A stretch of 48,836 bases of DNA from Gilliamella apis (GCF_002142155.1 NZ_NASD01000019.1:1-48836); one strand, 5' to 3'; shown: positions 1 to 10,019, counted from the stretch's first letter. The notes: generated by a model from the letters alone, not told the origin. Program-made: numbers and translations.

Positions 1-4
1 AGAT

Positions 5-47
5 AACTCCAAATTAATTTTATATTGATTTGGAGTTTAGTTTTTTT
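5..47 (+). terminator. Rho-independent terminator of a gene left of the window
   Basis: A perfect 10-bp inverted repeat (AACTCCAAAT at 5-14, ATTTGGAGTT at 28-37) is followed within four bases by seven T residues. This is a classical intrinsic terminator for a plus-strand gene that ends before the window. Confidence 0.75.
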
Positions 48-340
48 ATTAACCTTATTCCATTGACTAAATCGATAAGATATTAAAATATTTTGAATTA
101 AATTAATTGGATATTCATTTTTTTTGCTTTTCTTTATAAATCATCATCTACGTTTATTGTGATCTCTATTTAAAATTATAAATGACCTTTTTTAGCTTTT
201 ACTGCGTTTGTCTTGCGAGTTGATATTATTTATAAAATACATTTGTTATGATGAGCATATTGAAAATAAATCGCTTCTAACGATTAAATTTTTCGTTAAG
301 TTATATTATAGATTTGTCACTTTAGAATAAGGTGTTATTC
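48..340. other. Intergenic promoter region of the yhiI operon
   Basis: About 290 bases of very AT-rich sequence with no convincing ORF, between the incoming terminator and the export operon. It must hold the operon promoter, but I could not single out one unambiguous -35/-10 pair. The Shine-Dalgarno AAGGTG at 328-333 marks the start of translation at 341. Confidence 0.5.
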
Positions 341-1414
341 ATGAAACAAATAAACAAAAAATGGATTGTTATTGCAGTTGTGGTTGTTGTTATTGGTTTT
401 ATTTTGTGGCAGCAATTTAAGCCTGATGGCTATGGTGCTGATTTTACTAGTGGCAACGGACGTATTGAAGCTACTGAAATTAATATCTCTACCAAATTAG
501 CCGGTAGAATTGAAAAGATTAATGTTGAAGAGGGCGATTTTGTCACTGCTGGCCAACCGCTAGTCATTATGCAAACTGATACGTTACAAGCGCAATTAAA
601 TGAAGCCCAAGCTCAACATCGACAAGCTATGAGTAATGAAGCGACATCAAAAGCACAAGTAGCTTTAAAAATGAGTGATAAAGTTGCTGCTTTAGCCGGT
701 GTTACACAAAGAGAAAGTGACTTAGATATAGCCAATAAGCATTTACAACGTACTGCTGCACTTTATCAAAAAGGAGCGATTTCAGTACAACAATTTGATG
801 ATGATACGGCTAAAGTAAATAGTGCCAAAGCTGCATTAGATTCAGCTAAATCACAAGTTACCGCTGCTGATGCAGCGATTGAAGCTGCTCAAGCTGGCGT
901 AGAAAGTGCTAAATCAGCGATAAATGTAGCGTTAGCGAATATTAATCAAATTCAAGCTGATATTAATGATAGTACCTTAACCGCTCCTGTTGATGGCCGT
1001 ATTCAATATCGTATAGCCCAACCAGGTGAAGTTTTATCTTCAGGTGGAAAAGTATTAAATCTAGTCAATCTATCCGATGTTTATTTGACTTTCTTTTTAC
1101 CAGAAACAATTGCGGGGAAAGTGGGTATTGGTGATGAAGTTAGACTTGTGTTGGATGCTCTTCCAGATAAAGCTATTTCAGCCAAAGTTTCGTTTGTATC
1201 TAGTGTGGCACAATTTACGCCTAAAACAGTTGAAACCAAAGATGAACGTCAAAAGTTGATGTTTAGAGTTAAAGCACAATTAAGTCCAGAATTGTTAAGA
1301 TGTTATATTACTCATGTTAAAACCGGTCTTCCAGGCGTTGCATGGGTTAGACTTGATCCTAATACGGAGTGGCCTTCAGGTTTATCTGATGTTGCAAAAT
1401 GCCAAACAAAATAA
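341..1414 (+). CDS. yhiI: HlyD-family membrane fusion (adaptor) protein, YhiI-like
   Basis: Periplasmic adaptor expected to link the downstream ABC exporter to an outer-membrane channel. The reading frame opens at a GTG at 332, but ATG 341 is the better start: it has AAGGTG 7 bp upstream and gives MKQINKK plus a single N-terminal membrane anchor (about residues 8-23). A biotinyl-lipoyl half-motif near residues 45-80, a long Ala/Gln-rich alpha-helical hairpin (about 85-210) and the second lipoyl half (TAPVDGRIQ) follow in the usual order. The 357-aa length matches the YhiI/YbhG type. It is first of three genes in the same order as E. coli yhiI-rbbA-yhhJ, 13 bp before the ATPase. The transported substrate cannot be read from sequence. 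Confidence 0.88.
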   Translation: MKQINKKWIVIAVVVVVIGFILWQQFKPDGYGADFTSGNGRIEATEINISTKLAGRIEKINVEEGDFVTAGQPLVIMQTDTLQAQLNEAQAQHRQAMSNEATSKAQVALKMSDKVAALAGVTQRESDLDIANKHLQRTAALYQKGAISVQQFDDDTAKVNSAKAALDSAKSQVTAADAAIEAAQAGVESAKSAINVALANINQIQADINDSTLTAPVDGRIQYRIAQPGEVLSSGGKVLNLVNLSDVYLTFFLPETIAGKVGIGDEVRLVLDALPDKAISAKVSFVSSVAQFTPKTVETKDERQKLMFRVKAQLSPELLRCYITHVKTGLPGVAWVRLDPNTEWPSGLSDVAKCQTK

Positions 1415-1427
1415 TTGGAGATAGCAT

Positions 1428-4223
1428 ATGTCAGAATCGGATGTAAAGGATTTGAGGTTACTTGCTGAAGGTAAAACCATTGAAGATGCAGTTGTCAATG
1501 TCAGTAATGTAACATTACATTATAAAAAAACTTGTGCACTCAATGATGTCAGTATTGCTATTCCACCAAGATGTATGGTGGGATTGATCGGTCCCGATGG
1601 GGTGGGTAAATCGAGCCTATTGTCTTTGATCGCCGGCGCGCATGTTATCCAAGAGGGATTAGTTTACGTTTTAGATGGGGATATGAAAGATAAAACCCAT
1701 CGTCAAAACGTATGTACCCGTATTGCTTATATGCCACAAGGATTAGGCAAAAATCTTTATCCAACACTGTCAGTCGAAGAAAATTTACAATTTTTTGCCC
1801 GTTTATTTGGTAATGATGCTGCCGAAAGACGGCGACGTATCGATGAGTTAACCAAAAGTACCGGCTTATATCCTTTCTTATCTCGGCCTGCAGGTCGTCT
1901 TTCTGGTGGGATGAAACAAAAGGTAAGTTTATGTTCGGCTTTAATTCATGACCCCGATTTACTGATCCTTGATGAACCAACAACCGGTGTTGATCCACTT
2001 TCTCGTGCACAATTTTGGCAACTCATTAATAAAATCCGTGAGCAACGTCCACAAATGAGTGTCATTGTTGCTACCGCGTATATGGATGAGGCACAAAACT
2101 TTGATTGGTTAGTGGCAATGTATGGCGGTAAGATCCTCGAAACAGGTACACCGCAAGCGTTGTTAGCCAAAACAGCAAAAGATAATTTAGATGATGCTTT
2201 TATTCAATTAATGCCTGAAGATGCTAGAGAAGGTTATCAGGCCGTTGAAATCCCTCCATTAGATTTAAATCAAGATTTAAAAGTAGCAATCGAAGCAAAA
2301 GGATTAACTAAGCAATTTGGCGATTTTATTGCGGTTGATCATGTTAATTTCTCCATAAAACAAGGTGAGATTTTTGGCTTTTTAGGATCAAATGGTTGCG
2401 GTAAATCAACCACCATGAAGATGTTAACTGGTCTATTACCAATTTCGTCAGGTGAAGCGTGGTTATTTGGTAAACCGGTTGATGCCAGTGATATTAATGT
2501 AAGACGCCATTTAGGTTATATGTCGCAGGCGTTCTCACTTTACAGTGAATTGACGGTTGAACAGAACCTTGTATTACATGCTCGTTTATTTGGTATTGAA
2601 GAAAGTAAAATACCGGCAAGAGTTGAGGAGTTAGTTAAGCGTTTTGGTCTGGAAAATGAATTGAAAAGTTTGCCAGATAGTCTACCGTTAGGCGTTAAGC
2701 AAAGACTTTCTTTATCGGTTGCTGTGGTGCATAATCCTGAAATTCTTATTCTCGATGAACCTACCTCTGGGGTCGATCCGATTGCTCGTGATGACTTTTG
2801 GCGTTTAATTATTGAACTTTCTCGAAAAGATAAAGTCACCGTATTTATCACTACCCACTTTATGAATGAAGCGGCGCGTTGTGATAGGATTTCATTAATG
2901 CATGCTGGTAAGGTTTTAGCTAGTGATACGCCAGATAATATCATTCATTCTAAAGATGCGAAAACCCTTGAAGAGGCCTTTATTCGATATTTAGTTGATG
3001 CCGGAGCAGATGATACTCATAGCGATGAAAAAATCAGTGAAGAGCCGAAAACTGTTCCGAATAAACCAGTTCAGACAGGTAATCAACATCTACAAGGATT
3101 TAGTCTAACTCGTTTGATTGGTTGTCTATGGCGTGAAACACTTGAGTTATCCCGCGATCCATTGCGCGCTTTATTGGCACTGTTAGGTTCAGCGATATTA
3201 ATGTTGGTGATGGGCTATGGTATCACGATGGATGTTGAGGACTTAAATTTTGCAGTATTAGATCGTGATCAAACGATCACCAGTCAAAACTATATTACTA
3301 ATTTATCTGGCTCCAAGCGTTATTTTATCGAGAAACCGCCAATCACAGATTATGATGATATGGACCATAGGATGAGAAGTAATGAGATAGCGTTGGCGAT
3401 TGAAATTCCCCCTAATTTTGGCCGTGATATTCAACGCGGTGATCCAGTTAATATCGGTATCTGGATTGATGGCGCCATGCCGTTACGTGCCGACACGATT
3501 AAAGGATATGTACAAGGTATGCACCTTGCGTGGTTAAGTGACAAAATAAAAACCACTACCGGCACCGCATCTAGCTCATTGGCAAATATTGAGACCCGCT
3601 ATCGTTATAATCCGGATATTAAAAGTTTGCAAGCGATGGTGCCAGCGGTCATTCCTATTTTACTCTTAATGATTCCGTCAATGTTAGCAGCATTATCCGT
3701 AGTGCGTGAAAAAGAGATGGGATCAATAATTAACTTATATGTAACGCCTGTTACTCGAACTGAGTTTTTATTAGGTAAACAGGTTCCTTATATTGTTATT
3801 TCCATGCTTAGCTTTTTATTGCTGTTGCTTATGGCGGTTACTATATTTGGTGTACCGATAAAAGGCAGTTTGCTAACTTTATGTTTAGCCGGATTAGCTT
3901 ATTGTATTATTGCTACTGGTTTTGGTTTACTTGCTTCGACAGTAACACGTAGCCAAATTGCGGTTATCTTTTTAACCTGTGTTGGTACCATGTTACCGGC
4001 GATACAATTTTCGGGATTACTCAATCCAGTAGCATCATTAGAAGGGAGTGGGCGATATATTGGTGAAGTCTATCCAACTACCCATATGCTTATTATTGCT
4101 CGGGGTGTTTTCAATAAGGCATTAGGATTTTTTGATTTACATAACTCGATATTTACCTTACTGATTACTATTCCGATTATACTTGGTGCAAGTATATTCC
4201 TCCTCAAGAAACAAGAAGGATAG
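1428..4223 (+). CDS. rbbA: RbbA-type ABC protein: two ATPase domains fused to an ABC-2 permease
   Basis: A 931-aa protein with two nucleotide-binding domains and a C-terminal ABC-2 membrane domain, the architecture of E. coli RbbA (about 910 aa). Domain 1 has Walker [10 protein letters not shown], signature LSGGMKQK and Walker [14 protein letters not shown]. Domain 2 has [10 protein letters not shown], a degenerate signature (PLGVKQR where LSGGQ is usual, as I recall it in RbbA) and [13 protein letters not shown]. From about residue 555 there is one membrane helix, a long external loop and then five to six helices. E. coli RbbA has been described as ribosome-associated; the context here (adaptor before, permease after) argues for an exporter subunit. 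The next gene follows after 5 bp. Confidence 0.9.
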   Translation: MSESDVKDLRLLAEGKTIEDAVVNVSNVTLHYKKTCALNDVSIAIPPRCMVGLIGPDGVGKSSLLSLIAGAHVIQEGLVYVLDGDMKDKTHRQNVCTRIAYMPQGLGKNLYPTLSVEENLQFFARLFGNDAAERRRRIDELTKSTGLYPFLSRPAGRLSGGMKQKVSLCSALIHDPDLLILDEPTTGVDPLSRAQFWQLINKIREQRPQMSVIVATAYMDEAQNFDWLVAMYGGKILETGTPQALLAKTAKDNLDDAFIQLMPEDAREGYQAVEIPPLDLNQDLKVAIEAKGLTKQFGDFIAVDHVNFSIKQGEIFGFLGSNGCGKSTTMKMLTGLLPISSGEAWLFGKPVDASDINVRRHLGYMSQAFSLYSELTVEQNLVLHARLFGIEESKIPARVEELVKRFGLENELKSLPDSLPLGVKQRLSLSVAVVHNPEILILDEPTSGVDPIARDDFWRLIIELSRKDKVTVFITTHFMNEAARCDRISLMHAGKVLASDTPDNIIHSKDAKTLEEAFIRYLVDAGADDTHSDEKISEEPKTVPNKPVQTGNQHLQGFSLTRLIGCLWRETLELSRDPLRALLALLGSAILMLVMGYGITMDVEDLNFAVLDRDQTITSQNYITNLSGSKRYFIEKPPITDYDDMDHRMRSNEIALAIEIPPNFGRDIQRGDPVNIGIWIDGAMPLRADTIKGYVQGMHLAWLSDKIKTTTGTASSSLANIETRYRYNPDIKSLQAMVPAVIPILLLMIPSMLAALSVVREKEMGSIINLYVTPVTRTEFLLGKQVPYIVISMLSFLLLLLMAVTIFGVPIKGSLLTLCLAGLAYCIIATGFGLLASTVTRSQIAVIFLTCVGTMLPAIQFSGLLNPVASLEGSGRYIGEVYPTTHMLIIARGVFNKALGFFDLHNSIFTLLITIPIILGASIFLLKKQEG

Positions 4224-4228
4224 ATATT

Positions 4229-5359
4229 ATGCAAAGTTTTATTAATATTTATCGCTTAGGTATTAAAGAGTTATGGGGATTGATTCGTGATCCAATCATG
4301 TTATTGTTAATCGCCTACTGCTTTACGCTGGATATTTATACCGCAGCTACCGCAACTTCAGACTCACTTCATCATGCTTCAATTGCGGTGGTTGATGAAG
4401 ATGATTCGCCTTTATCAAGGCAAATTATCGCAGCGCTTTATCCGCCAATGTTTAATAAACCAGTTAAATTAAATTCAATGGATGAAGTTGATCGCGGAAT
4501 GGATACTGATAGTTATACTTTTGCATTAAATATACCACCTAATTTTCAACGTGATGTGTTAAATAACCAAAGTCCAGAAATTCAACTGAATATTGATGCA
4601 ACCCGAATGGGGCAGGCTTTTGTAGGTAATGGTTATATTACGCAAATTGTCACCAGCGAAATAACTAAATACTTTAATCAAATTGATAAACCAACCAGTT
4701 TGCCGGTCAATATTGAGGTTCATGCAGCCTTTAATCCTAATTTAACCCGTTCTTGGTTTGGTTCTGTCATGGAGATTATTAATATAGTTACCACATTGTC
4801 GATTATTTTAACCGGTGCAGCGTTAATGAAAGAGCGCGAGCATGGTACTATCGATCACTTGCTATCAATGCCTGTGACACCATTTCAAATTATGATCTCA
4901 AAAGTTTGGTCAATGGGGTTGGTGGTACTAGTTTCGACTTGGGGTGCATTGTTAGTCGTTGTTCATGGTTGGTTAAATGTGCCAATTGAGGGCTCGATTA
5001 CCTTATTTTTAGTTGGTGCTGCTTTGCATTTATTCGTGACAACGTCACTCGGTATCTTTATGGCGACGGTGGCTAAATCAACCGCACAATTTGCGATGCT
5101 ATTTATTTTGATTCTTTTACCGTTACAGATGCTTTCTGGTGGTAGTACGCCAAGAGAAAGTATGCCTGAAGTGGTGCAAAATATTATGTTATTTGCGCCA
5201 ACTACTCATTTTGTCGAATTAGGACAGGCAATTTTATATCGTGGAGCTGGTTTAAGTGTGGTTTGGACCTCGTATGCGTGGTTATTAGGAATCGGTAGTG
5301 TGTTTTTCCTTATTGCACTGAAACGCTTTCGTAGTTCAATTGTTAATATGGGCTCTTAA
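4229..5359 (+). CDS. yhhJ: ABC-2 type permease YhhJ
   Basis: A 376-aa ABC-2 family membrane protein with one N-terminal helix (about residues 22-38), a large extracytoplasmic loop (about 40-175) and a C-terminal cluster of five to six helices. This matches YhhJ/YbhR-type permeases in length and topology. It lies 5 bp behind rbbA and probably pairs with the permease domain at the RbbA C-terminus, so that one adaptor, one double ATPase and two membrane halves make a complete exporter. Typical motifs include KEREHGTIDHLL and the PTTHFVELGQAILYRG stretch near the C-terminus. The substrate is unknown. Confidence 0.88.
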   Translation: MQSFINIYRLGIKELWGLIRDPIMLLLIAYCFTLDIYTAATATSDSLHHASIAVVDEDDSPLSRQIIAALYPPMFNKPVKLNSMDEVDRGMDTDSYTFALNIPPNFQRDVLNNQSPEIQLNIDATRMGQAFVGNGYITQIVTSEITKYFNQIDKPTSLPVNIEVHAAFNPNLTRSWFGSVMEIINIVTTLSIILTGAALMKEREHGTIDHLLSMPVTPFQIMISKVWSMGLVVLVSTWGALLVVVHGWLNVPIEGSITLFLVGAALHLFVTTSLGIFMATVAKSTAQFAMLFILILLPLQMLSGGSTPRESMPEVVQNIMLFAPTTHFVELGQAILYRGAGLSVVWTSYAWLLGIGSVFFLIALKRFRSSIVNMGS

Positions 5360-5428
5360 TTTTATTAATAATAATGTGCAAAAATTAACTTTATTTGTAC
5401 TTAACAATTTAGATTATTGAAGTTTTTT

Positions 5429-5854
5429 ATGAAAAAGATTCATTTACAAAAATATATTATCGCAATTTTAGCTGTTATTGCTATTCCTTTTGCAATGGCT
5501 GAGTCTTCAGATAATGTTGATAGTAATACAACTGAAGCTATTCCTGTCTATGATTCAAGAACTGAATTTTTAGATATCAATAACAAGGCAACTGAATTTA
5601 TTACCGTTTATAACAAAGAACATCATACTAATTTACATACTGTCGAAGTAAATGGAAAATATTATTTACCTCGTTGCCTTGTACCGTTAAAAGCTGGTTG
5701 GAAGAAAGCTGAAGTTCATGGTGGTAAAATTCCTTTTCGATATGTTATTTCTATTTCTTGTGAAAAATCGAAGGATGATAGATATAGAAAAAAATGGGAT
5801 ATTGATGTGTATGTTCGCAATGAACAAGGTAATTCAATTCAATCAATTGATTAA
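5429..5854 (+). CDS. Small secreted protein of unknown function
   Basis: A 141-aa protein if translation starts at ATG 5429; an in-frame TTG at 5417 is possible but weaker. Residues 1-25 form a clear Sec signal peptide (MKK start, hydrophobic core, cleavage after AMA). The mature part is polar with two cysteines (in RCLVP and SCEKSK), which could form a disulfide in the periplasm. I do not recognise the family. It lies 70 bp behind yhhJ in the same direction, so it could be read with the export operon, but the AT-rich gap may hold its own promoter. No membrane helix besides the signal was seen. Confidence 0.6.
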   Translation: MKKIHLQKYIIAILAVIAIPFAMAESSDNVDSNTTEAIPVYDSRTEFLDINNKATEFITVYNKEHHTNLHTVEVNGKYYLPRCLVPLKAGWKKAEVHGGKIPFRYVISISCEKSKDDRYRKKWDIDVYVRNEQGNSIQSID

Positions 5855-5882
5855 ATTATTATCTTAGCGGTTAATCGGTTAT

Positions 5883-7148
5883 CTATTTTACAAAAGGTAA
5901 TTCATCCCAACGAGTCGTATATCGTTGGCTAAGTCGCTCTCGCTTGATTTGCCATGCAGCAGTTTGTCTGATACCACCTAAGTGAATAGTGTTTTTTCCC
6001 ATTTTCTGATTAATGTAATCCATGGTTTTCATTAATTGTTCACTTTTGTGTTTTTCAGTTGCTGATGTTTCAGTGGTAAATAAATCCGATTGGTAATAAT
6101 TATCTTTAGTTTTTAAATCAAGTAACATCACACCTGATTTCATAAATAAAAAACCTGGTTTATAAATGGATCGTAATCCTTTTTGGGCCGCATGAATAAT
6201 AACTCTTGAATCATCGCTCGCCGACAATAATGGCACCACAACTGACGGATTATATTGCGCTAATTCAGGTCGAAATCGATTAGTTTTTAAAAACACTAGT
6301 ACGGCATTGGCAACGGATTTTTGCTTTCTCAATTTTTCTGCGCCACGGCTTGCATGCACACGAATTGCTTCTTGTATATCAAATAGATCATTGGTTAAAT
6401 GGCCAAAACTACGTGATGTCATAATATTTTTTTTAGCTGTATGCAGATCATCTAATTCAATACAATTTATACCACGTAGCTCAAGTACGGTACGCTCAAG
6501 GACAACTGAAAATGACTGCCTAATTTGTTTTATATCTGCTTGATATAAATCCCAAGCGGTATGAATGCCTAGTTCTTTTAATCTTTGCGCAATTCGCCAA
6601 CCAACGCCCCATATATCTGCAACTGAGAATTGTTTTAAGATAGTTATTTTTTCTTCCTGAGCCGTCGGAAAACAATAAACACCTTGATGAATAGGGTGTT
6701 TTTTGGCGATATGATTAGCTAACTTTGCTAGCGTGCGAGTTGCGGCAATCCCGATACTGACTGGGATACCTGTATCACGTTTTACTATTGCTTTTAAATT
6801 TTGACAATGATTTAAAGCATGGCTAAACCCGTTTAGATGAATGAAAGCTTCATCGATCGAATAGAGTTCGATATCCGCAGTATAATGACGAACGGTATCA
6901 AATACTCGCTGACTCATATCACCATAAAGTTCATAATTAGAGCTTAATAAGGTAATTTTTTTTTGAATATGGGAGGGGATTTGATAGGCCGGCATGCCCA
7001 TAGCAACTAACGGTTTGAGTTCATTAGAGCGTGCTATTACACAACCATCATTATTTGAAAGAATACCAATTGGTTTTCCTTCTAATTTTGGATTAAATAC
7101 CCGCTCACAAGATGCGTAAAAATTATTACAATCAATTAAGCCAATCAT
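5883..7148 (-). CDS. umuC: DNA polymerase V catalytic subunit UmuC
   Basis: Y-family translesion polymerase, 421 aa (E. coli UmuC is 422). The palm motif DCNNFYASCERVF lies at residues 6-18 and the second acidic motif SIDEAFI near residue 99, so the expected catalytic carboxylates are present. A helix-hairpin-helix region follows (ADIWGVGWR, about 178-186), then the little-finger domain. ATG 7148 overlaps the umuD stop in an ATGA junction, so the two genes are co-translated. With UmuD' it would form PolV for error-prone bypass after DNA damage; regulation comes from the LexA box upstream of umuD. No disabling change was seen. Confidence 0.95.
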   Translation of the reverse strand: MIGLIDCNNFYASCERVFNPKLEGKPIGILSNNDGCVIARSNELKPLVAMGMPAYQIPSHIQKKITLLSSNYELYGDMSQRVFDTVRHYTADIELYSIDEAFIHLNGFSHALNHCQNLKAIVKRDTGIPVSIGIAATRTLAKLANHIAKKHPIHQGVYCFPTAQEEKITILKQFSVADIWGVGWRIAQRLKELGIHTAWDLYQADIKQIRQSFSVVLERTVLELRGINCIELDDLHTAKKNIMTSRSFGHLTNDLFDIQEAIRVHASRGAEKLRKQKSVANAVLVFLKTNRFRPELAQYNPSVVVPLLSASDDSRVIIHAAQKGLRSIYKPGFLFMKSGVMLLDLKTKDNYYQSDLFTTETSATEKHKSEQLMKTMDYINQKMGKNTIHLGGIRQTAAWQIKRERLSQRYTTRWDELPFVK

Positions 7149-7591
7149 GAGTGTCCCCGTTTACGTAGGGAATGAATGGTATGTATTACCACTCCCCAAA
7201 TATGCACGTCTTTGCCGACTAATGAAATCGGTGGGTAAAGTTTATTGCCAGACAATAAATGATGTTCGCCGTTAATAAAACTTAAACATTTGCAGGTTAA
7301 TTCACCGTCCACAGCAGCAACAACAATATCATCTATTTTCGGTTGTAAAGAACGGTCGACAACAAGGAGATCACCACTATAAATACCATAATCAATCATT
7401 GAGTCACCAATCGCTTTAATATAGTAAGTTGCACTAGGATGCTTCACTAAATGACTAGTTAGATCTAGTTTTGTTTCTAAATAATCATCAGCAGGAGATG
7501 GAAATCCAGCTCTTACTGGTGTATCAACTAAAGGTAAATAAACAGTGAGCGAACTATTAGCTTGCCCAAGGACAACACAATATTTATTCAA
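7145..7591 (-). CDS. umuD: UmuD, LexA-like self-cleaving subunit of PolV
   Basis: A 148-aa S24 peptidase-fold protein. The expected auto-cleavage site is Ala28-Gly29 (RAGFPSPADDY), the nucleophile is Ser64 (GDSM) and the general base is Lys101 (ELTCK). The Ser-Lys spacing of 37 equals that of E. coli Ser60/Lys97. The start is a TTG at 7591 rather than ATG; GGAG lies about 7 bp upstream on the coding strand and no better in-frame ATG is available, so the TTG start is credible and may lower expression. umuC overlaps the 3' end by 4 nt. Confidence 0.94.
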   Translation of the reverse strand: MNKYCVVLGQANSSLTVYLPLVDTPVRAGFPSPADDYLETKLDLTSHLVKHPSATYYIKAIGDSMIDYGIYSGDLLVVDRSLQPKIDDIVVAAVDGELTCKCLSFINGEHHLLSGNKLYPPISLVGKDVHIWGVVIHTIHSLRKRGHS

Positions 7592-7655
7592 GAAAAGACT
7601 CCGAAAAATTAATAAAAACGAATAGTGCTGGATAATTCGTATTAAAAAACAATAT

Positions 7656-7671
7656 ATGTATAAATATACAG
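7656..7671 (-). promoter_or_regulatory. LexA (SOS) box of umuDC
   Basis: On the minus strand the site reads CTGTATATTTATACAT, against the LexA consensus CTGT-N8-ACAG: a full left half-site and one mismatch in the right. It ends 65 bp before the umuD start codon, a normal place for an SOS operator. Confidence 0.8.
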
Positions 7672-7871
7672 TATAAAATTCTTAATTCAATAAAAATGAG
7701 TGTAAAAAAATAAAAATAGATGATTAAAATAGGTATTAAATTACTATCAATAAGTAATATTCACTGATAAAAATAATCATGATTAATGTTGTTATTTATA
7801 CGGCTAATGACTAGTATTAATAATAATTAGTTTTGGAAATTATATTTTTTGAGGATAGGAAAGAGGATATG

Positions 7872-9398
7872 ATGAAATACAGTTTATTATTTTTATCGGT
7901 GTTAAGTTGTTTAGCATCTTCTGCTTATGCGAATTCAGAGAAAGCTAATGTCGAAGAGCGTTGTCACGCATTGGCAAATTTGGAATTAGATAATGCTAAA
8001 GTAGTAAATAGCGAAATAATTGCCGATCGTTTCTCACCAAGTTCTAAATTGGCTGATACTTTAAGAGGCGCTAAAGCTAAAGAAATTATGGATTTACCGC
8101 AGATTTGTCGCGTCGAATTATCCATTGAACCGGCTATTAATGTCGAAGTTTGGTTGCCTACTAATTGGAATCAGCGATTACAAGCAATAGGTGGTGGTGG
8201 ATATGCAGGATTTATACCATTTGATAAATTAGCCGTAGCGGCTAAAAATGGTTATGTTGCAGCCGCTACAGATACTGGACATACAGGTAATTTAGTGGAA
8301 GGCAAATTTGTCTTTAAAGATGGTAAATTACAGGACGATTCGATAACTGATTTTGCTTATCGTAGTGTACATGAGATGACAGTAAAAACCAAACAAGTCA
8401 TCGCCTCATATTATGGTCAAGCTGCTAATTATGCATATTGGAATGGTTGTTCAACTGGTGGAAGACAAGGGCTAATGGAAGCACAAAGGTATCCGGCTGA
8501 TTATGATGGTTTGTATATTGCAGCACCAGCAATCCATTGGGATAAATTTGTACCAGCAGAAATATGGCCACAAGTTGTTATGCAACAAGAGCTAGGTAAA
8601 CCGATCGATAGTGATAAACTGGAAAAAGTTAGAAAAGCGATTATTGAACTGGCTGATGAAAAAGATGGTATTAAAGATGGCTTAGTTAGTGATCCAGCAG
8701 CAGTAGAAATCAGTGATGAATTGCTAAATAAAGCAGGACTTGATAAGGACGAAGTTCGCACATTAAGAAAAATTTGGCAAGGACCAACAGATCAAAATGG
8801 CAAATCTTTATGGTTTAGCATTGAACCGACTGCACCACTTGATGTTTTAGCTAGTAATAAAGGGCCTTTTCCTATTCCAGAGGATTATTTAAAGTATTGG
8901 ATTAAACAAGATCCTAATTTTGACTGGAAAACATTAGGTTACAGCGGTTTTGATAACTATTTTAATGAATCAGTAGAGTTATTCCGTCCAATAATGGGAA
9001 CTGATAATGCCGATTTGAGCCAATTTAAAAAATTGGGTGGCAAAATGATTATTTGGCATGGTTTGAATGATCGCCTGATCGCACCAAAAGGAACAATTCA
9101 ATATTATAATAATGTATTGAAGATTATGGGCGGTAAAGATTCAGTAGATGATTTTGCAAAACTCTACCTAGCTCCTGGTGTTGACCATTGTAATGGTGGC
9201 GATGGCCCAGATAAAATTAATGGTTTTGAGTCGCTCGTTAATTGGGTTGAGAAAAAACAAGCGCCAAACAGATTAATTGCTCAAAAAGTTGAAAATGGTC
9301 AGGTCATCCTAAAACGTCCTTTATGCCAATATCCACAAAAAACGATTTATCAAGGTAAAGGGGATACTAATAATCCTGAAAACTTTGTTTGTCAGTAA
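7872..9398 (+). CDS. Secreted tannase/feruloyl esterase family hydrolase
   Basis: An alpha/beta-hydrolase of the tannase/feruloyl esterase family (PF07519 type), about 508 aa. ATG 7872 (or the adjacent ATG 7869) follows AGAGG and yields a signal peptide ending in SSAYA, so the enzyme should be periplasmic or secreted. The family nucleophile motif GCSTGGRQG is near residue 195. Downstream are the Asp region (HGLNDRLI, near 395) and the His region (GVDHCNGGDGPD, near 440), whose cysteine and that of the GCS motif are typical of the family. Likely substrates are aromatic esters such as feruloyl or galloyl esters, fitting a plant or pollen diet; the exact substrate is inference. It is monocistronic with its own terminator. 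Confidence 0.85.
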   Translation: MKYSLLFLSVLSCLASSAYANSEKANVEERCHALANLELDNAKVVNSEIIADRFSPSSKLADTLRGAKAKEIMDLPQICRVELSIEPAINVEVWLPTNWNQRLQAIGGGGYAGFIPFDKLAVAAKNGYVAAATDTGHTGNLVEGKFVFKDGKLQDDSITDFAYRSVHEMTVKTKQVIASYYGQAANYAYWNGCSTGGRQGLMEAQRYPADYDGLYIAAPAIHWDKFVPAEIWPQVVMQQELGKPIDSDKLEKVRKAIIELADEKDGIKDGLVSDPAAVEISDELLNKAGLDKDEVRTLRKIWQGPTDQNGKSLWFSIEPTAPLDVLASNKGPFPIPEDYLKYWIKQDPNFDWKTLGYSGFDNYFNESVELFRPIMGTDNADLSQFKKLGGKMIIWHGLNDRLIAPKGTIQYYNNVLKIMGGKDSVDDFAKLYLAPGVDHCNGGDGPDKINGFESLVNWVEKKQAPNRLIAQKVENGQVILKRPLCQYPQKTIYQGKGDTNNPENFVCQ

Positions 9399-9409
9399 TT
9401 AAATCATTA

Positions 9410-9438
9410 GCTAACCAATATATTTGGTTAGCTTTTTT
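9410..9438 (+). terminator. Intrinsic terminator after the tannase-like gene
   Basis: Perfect 9-bp stem GCTAACCAA/TTGGTTAGC (9410-9418 and 9424-9432) with a 5-nt loop, followed by six T residues. Confidence 0.88.
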
Positions 9439-9469
9439 ATCCTTGCAAAAATAACTATTCAAATAATGA

Positions 9470-9841
9470 CTAATTTTGCCGTTTTCTCGCTCGACAAATC
9501 GCTTGATGATTCTCATCGGCCCACTGTATTAATGTATTCATTGGTTTAAGAAATGATATACCAAGCTCAGCTAGAGCGTACTCTACACGAGCAGGGACTT
9601 GTGCATAAACGGTTCGAGTAATATAGCCATCTTTCTCAAGTCTTTTTAATGTCCGTGACAGCATTTGCCGTGATATATCACCAATTTCTCTATGTAACGA
9701 ATTGAATCGCATAGCATTATGTTCTAATGATTTTAGAATTAACAGACTCCATTGATCGCCAATTCTATCGAGAACATCACGAATAGGACATGGATGGTCA
9801 AATTCAAATAGTTCACTTTTTGTCGTTTTAGCCATTGTCAT
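9470..9841 (-). CDS. HxlR-family winged-helix transcriptional regulator
   Basis: A 123-aa protein with the full HxlR signature: a conserved N-terminal Cys-Pro (HPCPIRDVLDRIGDQWSLLIL) followed by the winged helix with RFNSLHREIGDISRQML and LEKDGYI(T)R. Such regulators usually bind an inverted repeat in their own divergent promoter; the N-terminal cysteine is redox- or aldehyde-sensing in several members. The start may be ATG 9841 (MTMAK) or 9835 (MAK). It is divergent from the secreted SnoaL-like gene across 178 bp that contain a 15-bp palindrome at 9950-9964, so it probably controls that gene and itself. Confidence 0.9.
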   Translation of the reverse strand: MTMAKTTKSELFEFDHPCPIRDVLDRIGDQWSLLILKSLEHNAMRFNSLHREIGDISRQMLSRTLKRLEKDGYITRTVYAQVPARVEYALAELGISFLKPMNTLIQWADENHQAICRARKRQN

Positions 9842-9949
9842 AATTATCGTTATCTCGTTTGCCTAAACAGATTAAGTCACATTGAGTTGACCTAGTCATA
9901 TTTATGTTACTTATTGTTTAATTTGATTTTTATTGTTACTATTCAAGCA

Positions 9950-9964
9950 GTCTATATTATAGAC
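9950..9964. promoter_or_regulatory. Palindrome, probable HxlR operator
   Basis: GTCTATATTATAGAC is a perfect 7+1+7 inverted repeat in the 178-bp divergent spacer, 55 bp before the SnoaL-like gene. It is AT-rich enough to overlap a -10 element. Assignment to the adjacent HxlR regulator is inferred from position. Confidence 0.55.
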
Positions 9965-10019
9965 TAATAACGCATTATAGATAGAGTTTATCTAAATTAA
10001 AATAGAAATTGGAGTTGGT

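Noticed and set aside
1645-2944. Several minus-strand ORFs inside rbbA
   Set aside because: Mirror-image frames of the two conserved ATPase domains.
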